The translations under genes and the position numbers were made by a program. From Siccirubricoccus soli (GTDB taxonomy: Bacteria; Pseudomonadota; Alphaproteobacteria; Acetobacterales; Acetobacteraceae), in the NCBI RefSeq assembly GCF_024178315.1, contig NZ_JAMZIK010000008.1:1-64000 (forward strand): a stretch of DNA of 64,000 bases, in the 5' to 3' direction. Numbering within the stretch: the stretch's first letter is position 1; every line of letters starts with the position of its first letter. Below the pieces are notes generated by a model, which was not told the DNA's origin, ran no database searches, and saw nothing but the letters and a program-made list of their open reading frames with translations. Below are positions 45,034 through 53,935 of the stretch, piece after piece.

Positions 45034-46203
45034 ATGCCTGTGAACAACGACTTAACATTGAAGGTTGGTGGCTATGAGGTAGCTGGCTGGAAGGAAATCC
45101 GGGTCACGCGCAGTATGGAGATCTTCCCAAGCGACTTTGAGCTTATCGCAGCCGAGGGCATCCCCAACACCGTAGTGTCGAGCCTGGTTGAAGGCGCTCC
45201 ATGCGAGATCAGTGTCGCTGGTAAGACGCTGCTGGTTGGCAAGATCGACGCGGTAGACGAGAAGCTTACGATCAACGACCACGGCGTTGCAGTGCGTGGC
45301 CGCAGCAAGTGCCGAGAACTCTTCGATTGCAGTGCCGAGATCGCTTCATGGCATGGCACACGCAACAGCACCACGATCACCGAGCTAGCGGTTGAGTTGT
45401 GCCAACCATATGGCATCCGAGTTGATGACCTGACATCACGCTACCCAGGCGGACAGACATCCAACCCACGCTTTGAGCAGTTCACCGCGAACTTGGGCGA
45501 GACACCCTACAGCATATTGGAGCGTGTTGCGCGTTCGGTTGGCGTCTTGGTCTATGATGATCCAGAAGGCAACCTTGTGCTCGCACGCTTCCTTGGTGAA
45601 CCACATTCGCTACGTGGCAGCCTGGTGCTTGGGAAAAACATCGAGGCGATCACGGTCAGGCGAAGCGTTGACCAGCGATACCACCACTACCGCGTCATTC
45701 CTCAGTCGGTGAACTCCTTCGAGGACAGGCGACACGAAGCAAACCAAGCAGGTGGTGCGCGAACCAACTTCATCCAAGCTGCGTCTATCGACCCTGGCGT
45801 TGATCCAATGCGTGGCCTCTACATCATCGGTGAACAGGCATTGCTGTCGCGCAATCTGGCGCAGCAGCGTGCTGACTGGGATCGAAACCGCAGATGGGGA
45901 CGGAGCCAGCCAATCAGCACAACGGTAGACTCGTGGTTCGATAGCCAAGGCCGCCTTTGGCAGCCCAACACGCTTGTCGAGGTGAAGGCACCAAAGCTTA
46001 TAGCGACCAACAGGGAGTGGACGCTGGCAACGGTGACGTTCAACAAGGGTGCAGGCGGCACCACAGCTGATCTCGTGCTCATGCCACCACAAGCCTTCGA
46101 CATTCAGCCATCGGTGCTACAGCCAACTTACGCAGACCGCACACAAGCTGCCCGGGAAGCCGCAGACGCAGCACGACAAGATCCACGTGGAGGTGGACAA
46201 TGA
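45034..46203 (+). CDS. Baseplate hub protein (Mu gpP-like)
   Basis: Protein of 389 aa. DLTLKVGGYEVAGWKEIRVTRSME, then PSDFELIA and the VRGRSKCRELFDCSAE segment, match the Mu gpP hub family, which resembles T4 gp27. The C-terminus is Ala/Asp/Arg-rich. It forms the ring to which the spike gp45 attaches. The stop overlaps the spike gene start (ATGA). Confidence 0.88.
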   Translation: MPVNNDLTLKVGGYEVAGWKEIRVTRSMEIFPSDFELIAAEGIPNTVVSSLVEGAPCEISVAGKTLLVGKIDAVDEKLTINDHGVAVRGRSKCRELFDCSAEIASWHGTRNSTTITELAVELCQPYGIRVDDLTSRYPGGQTSNPRFEQFTANLGETPYSILERVARSVGVLVYDDPEGNLVLARFLGEPHSLRGSLVLGKNIEAITVRRSVDQRYHHYRVIPQSVNSFEDRRHEANQAGGARTNFIQAASIDPGVDPMRGLYIIGEQALLSRNLAQQRADWDRNRRWGRSQPISTTVDSWFDSQGRLWQPNTLVEVKAPKLIATNREWTLATVTFNKGAGGTTADLVLMPPQAFDIQPSVLQPTYADRTQAAREAADAARQDPRGGGQ

Positions 46204-46727
46204 GCCAATACGACGATGAGCGCATGTTCAGGCGCATTCAGCACATGGTACGACCAGCACGAACCACGGCACCACCGAATGAGGCTGGTGTCTGCCAAAG
46301 GCTGCAAGTGCAGTTCAACGACGCTGAGCTTCGTGAAATCCCATCGCTACAGTTCTACGGCTTCGCATCTAGCCCAAAGCCTGACACTGACGTGCTGGTG
46401 CTAGCTGTCGCTGGTGATGGCACGAACAGCCTGGTCCTTGGATCGAATGATCAGCGATACCGGCCACGCAACATGAGTGTTGGCGAGGTCAGGATCTACA
46501 ACGAGGCAGGCACCTACATTCAGATCAAAGGCGGTGAGGTGAACATCCATGCCGCGAGCAAGGTTAACATTGTCACGCCTGAAACCACGATGAGCGGCAA
46601 GCTCACTGTCGAGGGCGACATCACCAGCACATCGGGCGATGTCAAAGCCGGAAGCGTCAGCCTCAAGCAGCATGTCCACATCAACACCCAGCCGGGCTCA
46701 GGCCTCTCCGGCACACCTCAGCAGTAA
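46200..46727 (+). CDS. Baseplate spike/assembly protein V (Mu gp45-like)
   Basis: Protein of 175 aa. The N-terminal OB-like domain (RLQVQFNDAELREIPSLQFYGFAS, then GDGTNSLVLGSNDQRYRP) is followed by a triple-stranded beta-helix-like tail (GEVRIYNEAGTYIQIKGGEV) and an HVH metal-type tip near residue 160 (KQHVHINTQ). The tip histidines are typical of iron-binding membrane-piercing spikes. Confidence 0.9.
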   Translation: MSQYDDERMFRRIQHMVRPARTTAPPNEAGVCQRLQVQFNDAELREIPSLQFYGFASSPKPDTDVLVLAVAGDGTNSLVLGSNDQRYRPRNMSVGEVRIYNEAGTYIQIKGGEVNIHAASKVNIVTPETTMSGKLTVEGDITSTSGDVKAGSVSLKQHVHINTQPGSGLSGTPQQ

Positions 46728-46736
46728 GGATACGCC

Positions 46737-47177
46737 ATGGCAGACATCAGGATCACATGGGACAAGGAGCGCAATGTAGGCGATTGGAGCTTTGTCGCAG
46801 GCAACCTTGCAACTGACGCGGATGTCTACACCGCAGTCGTAGTGAGCCTCTTCACCGACCGCGTTACCAGTCCCGACATCCTTCCGCCCAATGGCCTGAG
46901 ATTTCAGAAGGGCTGGTGGGGTGATGCCTTTAGCCGCCGACCCGTTGGCTCACGCCTCTATCTGCTCCACCGAGCGAAGAAGGAAGGGGCTTTGCTGCGA
47001 GCAAGGGATTACTGCAATGAAGCACTCAACTGGTTGGTAGAAGACCGCATAGCAAGGAGCGTGGAGGTTAAGACATGGTGGCTGACAGCTGATGCGCTTG
47101 CCATCCACATCGTAGTCACCAAGCCTGATGGCTCGATTGCTGACTTACCCCGCTTTGAATGGGCTTGGCGCCGATAA
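46737..47177 (+). CDS. Baseplate wedge protein GP46 family
   Basis: Protein of 146 aa. MADIRITWDKERNVGDWSF, then SLFTDRVTSPDILPPNG and GWWGDAFSRRPVGSRLYLL are the phage GP46 signature. It belongs to the wedge of the Mu-type baseplate. A TAAATACGG element and hairpin separate it from the gp47-like gene. Confidence 0.9.
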   Translation: MADIRITWDKERNVGDWSFVAGNLATDADVYTAVVVSLFTDRVTSPDILPPNGLRFQKGWWGDAFSRRPVGSRLYLLHRAKKEGALLRARDYCNEALNWLVEDRIARSVEVKTWWLTADALAIHIVVTKPDGSIADLPRFEWAWRR

Positions 47178-47187
47178 TTGGGTAATC

Positions 47188-47230
47188 CGGTAAATACGGG
47201 AAAGTCCTTCTAGACTGAGAGGTTTTCCCG
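47188..47230 (+). promoter_or_regulatory. TAAATACGG element and hairpin upstream of baseplate J
   Basis: TAAATA at 47191-47196, then CGGGAAA (47197-47203) pairing with TTTCCCG (47224-47230), with an inner AGTC/GACT. The ribosome binding site GAGAGG is inside the loop and the GTG start overlaps the 3' arm. Unlike most copies, the 5' arm follows rather than precedes TAAATA. Confidence 0.55.
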
Positions 47231-48338
47231 TGCCGCTATTACTCCCAACACTAACCGCCTTGCAGCAGCAGGCGATTTCAGACATCGCTTCGAACCTCCC
47301 AACGGGAGCACCACTCCACAACTCCGAGCTACGCATCCTGGCCATGACCCTGGCTGGCATGATCAACAGCACCTATGGCTACCTAGCCTACCGTGCAAAG
47401 CAGGGCGTGCCCTGGACGGCCACGGACGAGGACCTGGAGGGCTGGGCTGCACTGAGGGGCATTACCCCTACCCAGCTACCTATGCGACCGGCACAGCCAC
47501 ATTCACGGGGCTACAGGGCAGCGTTATCCCAACTGGTACGACTGTCCTACGTGGTGACGGTCTGGCTTATACGACCAACGAGGAACGGGTTGTCGGATCA
47601 GGTGGCACTGCAACTGTGCCAATTACCGCAGTCGAGGACGGTGCCAATGGCAATGCCGATGCGGGCATTACCCTTACCCTCACCTCACCAATCGCCGGCG
47701 TGTTGCCAGCTGGCGTAAGTGCCTCGGTTATCACGGGCGGTGCAGATCAGGAGGACAATGAATCTCTCCGCACTCGCATGAACCAAGCCTACGCCAGCCC
47801 ACCACAAGGTGGTGCAGCAGATGACTATGTGACCTGGGCAATGAGCGTGCCGGGTGTCACCAGGGCATGGGTGAACCCCTTAGGGGCTGGTGCGGGCACA
47901 GTGGTTGTCTATGCGATGCTGGACCAAGCCCAAGCCGTTAACGGTGGCTTCCCTCAAGGCACAACAGGTGTAGCGACACTTGAAACGCGCGCAGACCCTG
48001 CGACTGGCGACCAGCTGACCATCGCGAATTGTATCTACCCACTCCGACCGGCTACTGCACTCGTCTACGTAGCTGCTCCTGCGCCCCAGCCCATCGACAT
48101 CACCATCACAACGCTCAACCCCAACACGACGGCAATTCAGGCAGGCATCGCGCAAGCGATCAGAGACCTGTTCGTCCGAGTGGGCACGCCGCTTGGTGGC
48201 ACGATCTATCCCAGCGACCTCAATGGCGCCATCGCAAGCGTCTCAGGTGTCAATCACTTCACACTGGCTAGCCCTACATCGCCTGTCTCGATTGCAGTGG
48301 GTTCGCTGCCAACGCTTGGCACGCTGACTGTGAGCTAA
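47230..48338 (+). pseudogene. Baseplate J-like protein (Mu gp47-like), frameshifted
   Basis: GTG start at 47230, MPLLLPTLTALQQQAISDI. Frame 1 is homologous to gp47 up to EDLEGWAALRGIT (about 47466). The -1 frame then continues PATYATGTATFTG and the conserved body (TGGADQEDNESLRTRM, then TRAWVNPLGAGAGTVVVY) to 48338. Restoring one C in ACCCAGCT (about 47471-47473) gives a continuous protein of about 369 aa. Baseplate J is essential for the tail, so either the prophage is defective or the base call is wrong. Confidence 0.85.
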
Positions 48339-48341
48339 GCC

Positions 48342-49472
48342 ATGGCATCATACGATTACACCACAGAGCAGTTCGTCCAAGCGTTCCTGAACCTCCTTCC
48401 CTCCGGTGCAGTTTGGCCGAAGGAGCGAGACAGCAACATGACTGCGGCAGTTGCCGCAATGATGCCCATGTTCGAGCGACTGCACCAGCGCACCAACGAC
48501 ACATTCAACGAGACCTTCCCTGCAACCACAGCTGAACTGCTCTCAGAATGGGAAGCCAGCCTCGGACTTCCAGATCCCTGCCAGGGTGATGCTCCATCCG
48601 TGGAATCGCGACGCGCACAGGTGCTTGCACGCTTTGCTAACACAGGTGGGCAATCACTGAGCCACCTTACCCGCTACGCCAAGAACCTCGGCTACAACAT
48701 CAGCATCACTGAATATGCGCCATTTCGATGCGAGGAGAGCGCAGTCGAGGAACCGATATACGACGACGATGTAGCATACCTTCTCACAGTGAACGCCCCA
48801 CTCGATAACCTGCGTGAGTTTGAGGTCGAGAACAGCGCAGTCGAGGATCCACTTCGATCATGGGGCAATGAGGTGCTTGAGTGCGAGTTGATCCGCATCA
48901 AGCCTGCACATTGCAACATAGTATTCAGCTACACGCCGCCACCGTCACCAAACGTGGCTCCCAACCCCGAAGCCGCTGGTGCTGCATTAGGCACGACATT
49001 CCCAACCCAATGGACACGCCATTCAGCAATGTCCATTGTCGGCATCGGTTATGAGGGAGGTTTGCCATACATCGACGTTCGCTGGAACATCCCCGGTGCA
49101 GTGACCGGTGCAAGTCTCGTGTTCGGCGCACCAACCTACAATCCGGTTACGCCCGGCGAAGTCTGGTCCGGTGGTCTGTTTGTCAAACTGATCTCCGGCA
49201 GCATCCCAAGTGCCACTGGCGAGGTCATGTCGATCCGACTGAGGCAAACCAACTCGTCGGTTCAGTTCGCCAATACCAGTGACACGCAGATCACTCCAAC
49301 CAGTGCACCGCTCCTTGCACAGCGATGGGTTAAGGAGGGCGCTGTGATGGGTGGCACGTCCGCTTACCTCAATCTAAATCTCACGGTGAACACCACGGCT
49401 GCACGTGACTTCACGTTGCGTATCGCATGGCCGCAGCTGGAACGCGGTGCGACATTGAGCAGTGTGATCTGA
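48342..49472 (+). CDS. Tail protein gp48-like (DUF2313/YmfQ) with C-terminal carbohydrate-binding-like module
   Basis: Protein of 376 aa. Residues 1-195 are DUF2313: FVQAFLNLLPSGAVWPKERDS, then WEASLGLPDPC and the paired acidic segments. The C-terminal 180 residues form a beta-rich module ending IAWPQLERGATLSSVI. This pattern resembles the inserted module of the 43695 protein (WGAQLEAGDTATSIIYT). Mu gp48 has no such tail, so this is an added receptor-binding or glycan-binding part. Confidence 0.82.
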   Translation: MASYDYTTEQFVQAFLNLLPSGAVWPKERDSNMTAAVAAMMPMFERLHQRTNDTFNETFPATTAELLSEWEASLGLPDPCQGDAPSVESRRAQVLARFANTGGQSLSHLTRYAKNLGYNISITEYAPFRCEESAVEEPIYDDDVAYLLTVNAPLDNLREFEVENSAVEDPLRSWGNEVLECELIRIKPAHCNIVFSYTPPPSPNVAPNPEAAGAALGTTFPTQWTRHSAMSIVGIGYEGGLPYIDVRWNIPGAVTGASLVFGAPTYNPVTPGEVWSGGLFVKLISGSIPSATGEVMSIRLRQTNSSVQFANTSDTQITPTSAPLLAQRWVKEGAVMGGTSAYLNLNLTVNTTAARDFTLRIAWPQLERGATLSSVI

Positions 49473-49488
49473 CGGCACGCTAGAACCG

Positions 49489-49532
49489 CCTCGCCAGCTA
49501 AATATCGGAAATTCCGAAATAACCTGGCGAGG
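49489..49532 (+). promoter_or_regulatory. TAAATA stem-loop 8, upstream of the tail fibre
   Basis: CCTCGCCAG (49489-49497), C, TAAATA (49499-49504), inner hairpin TCGGAA-A-TTCCGA (49505-49517), AATAAC, CTGGCGAGG (49524-49532). Outer stem of nine perfect pairs; GCGAGG, the likely ribosome binding site, is in the 3' arm. Confidence 0.75.
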
Positions 49533-49538
49533 TTTCCT

Positions 49539-50585
49539 ATGGTTTACAAAGTCGATAACTCAACGTCTGTGCCGGTGATGCCGACACCCGGCGCCGCTGG
49601 CACAGGCGGTTGGTTCACTCCCGGCAACCCACTTGCTAGCATTCCGGCGACACGTGTTCCCGCCGACTGGTGCAACATGGTTCAGGCAGAACTCCTGAAC
49701 GTCATTAGCGCAGCTGGCATCTCACCCGACAAGTCGAAGCAGGATCAGCTGCTCACAGCAATGCGCAAGCTTGGCCGTTTCAAGCTGCAAGGCGCCACGA
49801 CATTGTATGTCACATCCACAGGTAACGACACTACAGGCGACGGCAGTGTGTCCGCGCCATTCGCTTCGGTCACTGGAGCCTGGGACTACCTGATCAAGAA
49901 CATCGACGTTAACGGCCAGACGGTCACGATTCAGGTTGCAGAAGGCACCTACACAGCAGGCGCCTCGCTGACTGGACAGCCCGTTGGCGCCACGTCGCAA
50001 CTCATCGCCATTCAAGGCAACACGGCTAACCCAGCAGCCTGCTCCATCAACGCATCGGTGGGGAATGGCTTCACAGCCAACTTCGGTGCCAAAGCTTCGA
50101 TCCGGGGATTCAAGGTCACCGCACCACAAAACCCAGCGGACTTCACCAGCCGAGGCTGTGGTATTGCTGCGGTCAATGGCTCCTTTCTCCTCTTTCGAGA
50201 CATGGATTTCGGCACCTGCAGTGACGCGCATATCCGCTGCGAATTTGGCAGCATCATCGGCATGAATGCCGTGGCCGCTAACAGCGCGCCCTACTCGATC
50301 TCCGGGAATGCGAACAACCACATATTCGTTGGGCAGGCATCGGTGGTGAACCTGAATGGCGCTATCATCACGCTGAGCGGCAGCCGCGCATTCAGCGTGT
50401 TCGCCAACTCATACTTTGGACTCATCCTTAGCAGCCTCAACTCATTCATCGGCACGGTGGGTAGCACCACCGGGCAACGCTACGTGTCCGCTTGGAACGG
50501 CGTGATCGCAACCAATGGCAGCGGCGCTAACCACTTCCCCGGCAGCATCGCAGGCGTCTCGCAGACAGGAGGACAATACAACTGA
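49539..50585 (+). CDS. Tail fibre / spike protein, right-handed beta-helix type
   Basis: Protein of 348 aa. The N-terminal domain WFTPGNPLASIPATRVPADWCNM is a common fibre attachment region. From about residue 85 LYVTSTGNDTTGDGSVSAPF is the entry motif of parallel beta-helix spikes, followed by turns rich in Asn, Gly and Ser. It probably recognises or degrades surface polysaccharide. Its stop overlaps the following assembly gene (TGATG). Confidence 0.8.
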   Translation: MVYKVDNSTSVPVMPTPGAAGTGGWFTPGNPLASIPATRVPADWCNMVQAELLNVISAAGISPDKSKQDQLLTAMRKLGRFKLQGATTLYVTSTGNDTTGDGSVSAPFASVTGAWDYLIKNIDVNGQTVTIQVAEGTYTAGASLTGQPVGATSQLIAIQGNTANPAACSINASVGNGFTANFGAKASIRGFKVTAPQNPADFTSRGCGIAAVNGSFLLFRDMDFGTCSDAHIRCEFGSIIGMNAVAANSAPYSISGNANNHIFVGQASVVNLNGAIITLSGSRAFSVFANSYFGLILSSLNSFIGTVGSTTGQRYVSAWNGVIATNGSGANHFPGSIAGVSQTGGQYN

Positions 50586-51040
50586 TGTTACACAATCCAA
50601 TTCCATATGAGCCAAAATCTTGGTTCTGGGTCGTAGGTGGTGACGAGGAGCAGGTCTACTCAAGCGCCGCCGCAGCTTATGTCCCGGTCAGCGATCCCGC
50701 CTACACTGCCTGGCTCGAAGCCGGCGGCTACGCAAGTCGCATTGGCACCGAGGCAGAGCTTGAGGAGGTGCTAGCTGAGGCATACCCCGAAGGCTGGAAG
50801 GACTACGTCCCAACGGTAACAGTCACCCCTCTTGAGTTCATGGACCGCTTCACAACAGAGGAAAAGGCTGCGGTAGCTGCGGCTGCGCAAGCTGATGCGA
50901 CCGTGCTGCTGTGGATGATGACCATGGCTGCGGCACAGGAAGTCGTGCTCGGTGATGACAAGGTCACCGCAGGCATCGATGCGCTTGTTCAGGCTGGCAT
51001 TCTCACTGAGGAACGCGGAGCAGCGATCGCGTCTGCATAA
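50585..51040 (+). CDS. Tail fibre assembly-like protein
   Basis: Protein of 151 aa. It starts with aromatic-rich NPIPYEPKSWFWVVGGDEEQVYSS, then WLEAGGYASRIGTEAEL. The second half is Ala-rich helical (FMDRFTTEEKAAVAAAAQ). Such proteins regularly follow fibre genes. The assembly role is inferred from position and pattern. Confidence 0.6.
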   Translation: MLHNPIPYEPKSWFWVVGGDEEQVYSSAAAAYVPVSDPAYTAWLEAGGYASRIGTEAELEEVLAEAYPEGWKDYVPTVTVTPLEFMDRFTTEEKAAVAAAAQADATVLLWMMTMAAAQEVVLGDDKVTAGIDALVQAGILTEERGAAIASA

Positions 51041-51085
51041 ACCATAAGAAGCAAGAGCCCGCAAAGGGCCGAAAGTGACTACAAC

Positions 51086-51368
51086 GTGGAACTAGAAATC
51101 ACCGAGCCAGTCGATGACTCCCTGCGCCAAGGGGACACTTACCAACGCGACTTGGTGCTGGACACCTAGTGGCATCTCTGTGTGCGTGAATGGTGGGGCG
51201 ATCCAAAGCACTCCTGGCACGATACCCGCTGCGATCAACCAGGCGACCCTCTTCGGCTCCCGCACAAGCAGCGAGGCATTCAACGGGGAAGTCGCTTACG
51301 CCTACGCGCATTCAGGTGTGCTTTCTGATGCAGCGTTTCAGGCTGCATGCAGCAATCCAGGTACCTAA
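51086..51368 (+). pseudogene. Remnants of tail genes
   Basis: Two fragments overlap in different frames. From 51086, VELEITEPVDDSLRQGD ends at TAG 51167-51169. In another frame WCWTPSGISVCVNGGAIQ runs to 51368 with a LamG-like pattern (FNGEVAYAYAHSGVLSDAAF). Neither is a whole gene. This looks like the residue of a deleted or recombined fibre gene, a common state near receptor-binding genes. Confidence 0.45.
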
Positions 51369-51389
51369 ACCCATCGCGCTGCAATCCTG

Positions 51390-51422
51390 GTGTCTGCGAT
51401 AAATACGGGCAGTCGTAGACAT
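51390..51422 (+). promoter_or_regulatory. TAAATA stem-loop 9
   Basis: GTGTCTGCGA (51390-51399), TAAATACGGGCAG (51400-51412), TCGTAGACAT (51413-51422): ten pairs, two of them G-T. The site TTGGAGG follows outside the stem before the ATG at 51436. Confidence 0.75.
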
Positions 51423-51435
51423 TTTGGAGGGCGTT

Positions 51436-51723
51436 ATGGCCGTCGTCTCAGGAACTTTCACCGCAGCTGGCACATCCGCTAGCTACACCGCAGCTGGCTC
51501 ATTCAACGTCCAGCTCACCGGCACATTCAACGCTGAGCTAAAGCTTGAGCGATGCCTCGATGGCACGAACTGGCTATCCGTGCCAGTTGATCCAGTGGGC
51601 AACCCAAATACGTTTGGCAAGCCGATGACCTTGACGGTGCATGAGGTCGAGAGCGGTGCATTGTACCGCTGGAACTGCACAACCCACATCTCTGGCACAG
51701 TGGCTTACAGGATCAGCCCATGA
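51436..51723 (+). CDS. Small beta-rich tail-region protein
   Basis: Protein of 95 aa from the ATG at 51436 (MAVVSGTFTAAGTSASYTAAG) after GGAGG. It alternates Thr, Ala, Val and Gly, with an LERCLDGTNWLSVPVDPVG segment similar in style to small phage beta-sandwich decoration or fibre proteins. It overlaps the next gene by four bases, so they probably work together. Confidence 0.6.
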   Translation: MAVVSGTFTAAGTSASYTAAGSFNVQLTGTFNAELKLERCLDGTNWLSVPVDPVGNPNTFGKPMTLTVHEVESGALYRWNCTTHISGTVAYRISP

Positions 51724-52553
51724 GCATAAGGGCGCTACTACGCAGCCCGCTCCGATCACCACTTGCCAGCCCATTCGTGCGTAGCTCTGCACTGAGTTGG
51801 AGCCCACTTAACGCAGGTGCCAACTTGCGTTTTTGGTATGACGCTGGCGCGGTCAATGGGCTCTCTGCCAGCGGTGGTAACGTCGATCAGCTGACTGACC
51901 TTTCTGGGAACGGACGCAATCTCCTACCGGTCATGTCCTCACGTCGTCCTACCGTTGGCCAAACTTCGCCCAACGGACGACCGGTTATTGATCTGGCCGC
52001 ATCGAGCCTACAGAGCTTGGAGCTAACCGACGCGACGTTGCAGCCCATTTTTGGTGGCACACTTCCTTGCACCATCGGCGCCTACTTCTTTCGCGCAGCT
52101 GGTGGTGGCTCGGGCTTTTGGCCGGTCCTCGATTTGGCGAACCCAAGCTCTAGCGGAACGGCAGACCGACATTCCATTGCGCATTGGGTGAGTCCTCCCA
52201 ACACCACCTTTTCACGGCGCAACAACTCGACGCCAAACGTCGTCCCCCAGGTTGAGCTGGTTGGGCCTGCGCACATCCTGGCGATATACCGGTACAACGG
52301 CAGTAGCCACACGACGAGTGTCCGTGCCTTATGGACATCTGGTGTGTTCGCAGCGGCCGCGACGGTTCTCTCCGATACTGTCGCTATCGCAGGCCTGTCA
52401 CGCATGACGCTTGGAGCGCGCTACATGGGCGGATCCATTAGCAACCATGCGAATGGTCAGGTCGGCGAAGTGTTCGGCATCGACAAGCTTCTTAGCGATG
52501 AGGAAACTGCTCGCGCCCTAAACGCCCTGTGGGCGAAGTGGATCGGCGCTTGA
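51720..52553 (+). CDS. LamG/concanavalin-like tail protein
   Basis: Protein of 277 aa. LRFWYDAGAVNGLSASGGNVDQ, then LTDLSGNGRNLLP and the late VGEVFGIDKLLSDEETARALNALWAKW, are typical of phage LamG-fold proteins that bind glycans. It is the last gene of the rightward structural cluster. A terminator-like hairpin follows at 52588. Confidence 0.7.
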   Translation: MSIRALLRSPLRSPLASPFVRSSALSWSPLNAGANLRFWYDAGAVNGLSASGGNVDQLTDLSGNGRNLLPVMSSRRPTVGQTSPNGRPVIDLAASSLQSLELTDATLQPIFGGTLPCTIGAYFFRAAGGGSGFWPVLDLANPSSSGTADRHSIAHWVSPPNTTFSRRNNSTPNVVPQVELVGPAHILAIYRYNGSSHTTSVRALWTSGVFAAAATVLSDTVAIAGLSRMTLGARYMGGSISNHANGQVGEVFGIDKLLSDEETARALNALWAKWIGA

Positions 52554-52587
52554 TCTGACATTCAACAGCACTGGACCAGACACAGAA

Positions 52588-52615
52588 AAGCCAGGGTGGT
52601 TTCCCACCCTGGCTT
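52588..52615 (-). terminator. Terminator hairpin, copy 1
   Basis: AAGCCAGGGTGG (52588-52599) pairs perfectly with 52604-52615. Read leftward it is followed by TTTTCTG; read rightward only by GCTGTTG. It can end the rightward tail transcript and any leftward one. A near-identical hairpin lies at 53027. Confidence 0.65.
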
Positions 52616-52698
52616 GCTGTTGAGCCGCTCGCGAAGTTGTGAGGACGGGGTTTTATAAGATTTCGGCTGCCGTCGGTATCTGATCTCGCTGGGGCATT

Positions 52699-53020
52699 TT
52701 GCCCTGGCGTTACGTGGAGATGACGCCTTGCCAAGACGACGACGCCCTCTCGCTCCATGGGGTGCTCGCACTGCGCTACGCGGTGACCCCGGACGATGCC
52801 GTGAGATTTGGGAGAATGCTCAAGCGGCGAAGTTGCTGCTGCGCAGTCGAACACGGTCACTTAGCCGTAGCGACAGCTACCGATTGCGGGCACTCGTGGG
52901 TTGGGGACGCCGCATTGAGCGGTGGTTCGGGACACCAGCTAGCGCGCCGCCCAGCAGTTTGGCCTCACCAGTGAACAGCTCGACGAGCTATTCCGACAAG
53001 CCGCAGCGATCGTGATCTGA
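52699..53020 (+). pseudogene. Small gene broken by two one-base shifts
   Basis: Three frames read sensibly in series: MTPCQDDDALSLHGVLALRY up to TPDDA, then REIWENAQAAKLLLRSRTRS and GWGRRIERWFG, then AAQQFGLTSEQLDELFRQAA to TGA at 53018. Adding one C near 52798 and one G near 52948 would give one protein of about 105 aa. Both sites are short homopolymers. The first start is uncertain (ATG at 52720 or TTG at 52699). No family recognised. The gene is bracketed by the two copies of a terminator repeat. Confidence 0.4.
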
Positions 53021-53026
53021 ATGGAA

Positions 53027-53054
53027 AAGCCAGGGTGGGAAACCACCCTGGCTT
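53027..53054 (-). terminator. Terminator hairpin, copy 2
   Basis: AAGCCAGGGTGG (53027-53038) pairs perfectly with 53043-53054. Leftward it is followed by TTTTCC, which fits termination of the DUF6641 gene ending at 53077. Flanking bases (TGCTGTTG) are also shared with copy 1. Confidence 0.75.
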
Positions 53055-53076
53055 GCTGTTGGGCGCTTGCGTTGCG

Positions 53077-53556
53077 CTAGCTGCGCTTGCCCGCTGTACG
53101 ACCCTGTGCGGGCTTCTCAGGGGCATCCGCAGGGGTGCTTGCAGCAACGCCCTTGCGGGACTTACCGCGCTGTGCAGCAAGCTTGAGCAGAGCTTCATCC
53201 AACTCCCCAGCCTCGACCGACTGCTTCACGACATCGAGGACGTTGAGCACATCGGACAGTGCAGCACCGCTTTCGATGGCTGTGCCACCGTTAATCTGGA
53301 TGGGCGACGAGCCGTACTTGAGGCTGACGTACCAGGTGCCGGAGTGCTTGAACGCCCAGGGCCGGAATTTCCGATCCTGCTCGACACCCTGAACCTTGCG
53401 CGTCGCCTTGAAGGGCTTGCCCTCGATCTGCGAGTTGCACCACTCGACCTGCTCAGCAATCGCGTTGAGCAGCTTCGCCCGGACCCGGCTAGCAGGGTCG
53501 TTAGCAGCAACGCTGGGCTTGAGAGACACCATCTTGAGAGAAGCAAGAAGGGGCAT
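53077..53556 (-). CDS. DUF6641 family protein
   Basis: Protein of 159 aa from 53556 (MPLLASLKMVSLKPS), preceded by GGGAG; the frame is open to 53640. SRVRAKLLNAIAEQVEWCNS, then FRPWAFKHSGTWYVSLKYG and AGELDEALLKLAAQRGKSRKG, follow the DUF6641 pattern of phage and plasmid proteins. A basic, Pro/Ala-rich tail ends the protein. No function is established. It is a single leftward gene ended by the hairpin at 53027. Confidence 0.75.
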   Translation of the reverse strand: MPLLASLKMVSLKPSVAANDPASRVRAKLLNAIAEQVEWCNSQIEGKPFKATRKVQGVEQDRKFRPWAFKHSGTWYVSLKYGSSPIQINGGTAIESGAALSDVLNVLDVVKQSVEAGELDEALLKLAAQRGKSRKGVAASTPADAPEKPAQGRTAGKRS

Positions 53557-53722
53557 CGTTGAACTCCCGTTGGGTTGGCCAATCGCCAACAAGGACATAA
53601 CGAAGCAGTTCAGGGGTGCCATCAAGAAAAGAATCACCAAATGAGTGATATTTCTTCAGTTTTTCTGGTCGCTCTTTCGGTGTGTTGGTGTCTTGGTTTC
53701 CTGGGCAACTAGGAGCAGGCCC

Positions 53723-53863
53723 ATGTATTTCATCATCTTCGAGTGCGGTGGGGAGTTTGTGCATCTGCATGTTACGGGTGCAGAGCTTGGGGAATGGGAG
53801 CGTTTAGCAAGGGTGCTGACTGCCCTGGGATGCCCTGCGGGTGTCACGATACTGCACCACTAA
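53723..53863 (+). CDS. 46-aa protein of unknown function
   Basis: MYFIIFECGGEFVHLHVTG from the ATG at 53723 with AGGAGC upstream. It is a compact beta-alpha pattern ending ALGCPAGVTILHH. A longer frame from 53645 exists without ribosome binding site. Too short for more. Confidence 0.45.
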   Translation: MYFIIFECGGEFVHLHVTGAELGEWERLARVLTALGCPAGVTILHH

Positions 53864-53935
53864 GCCACCCCTGTATGACCCTCACAGGCAGCCCTAGTGG
53901 CTGCCTTTTCTGTCAGCAGTGCGGGTGTCTGCGTC

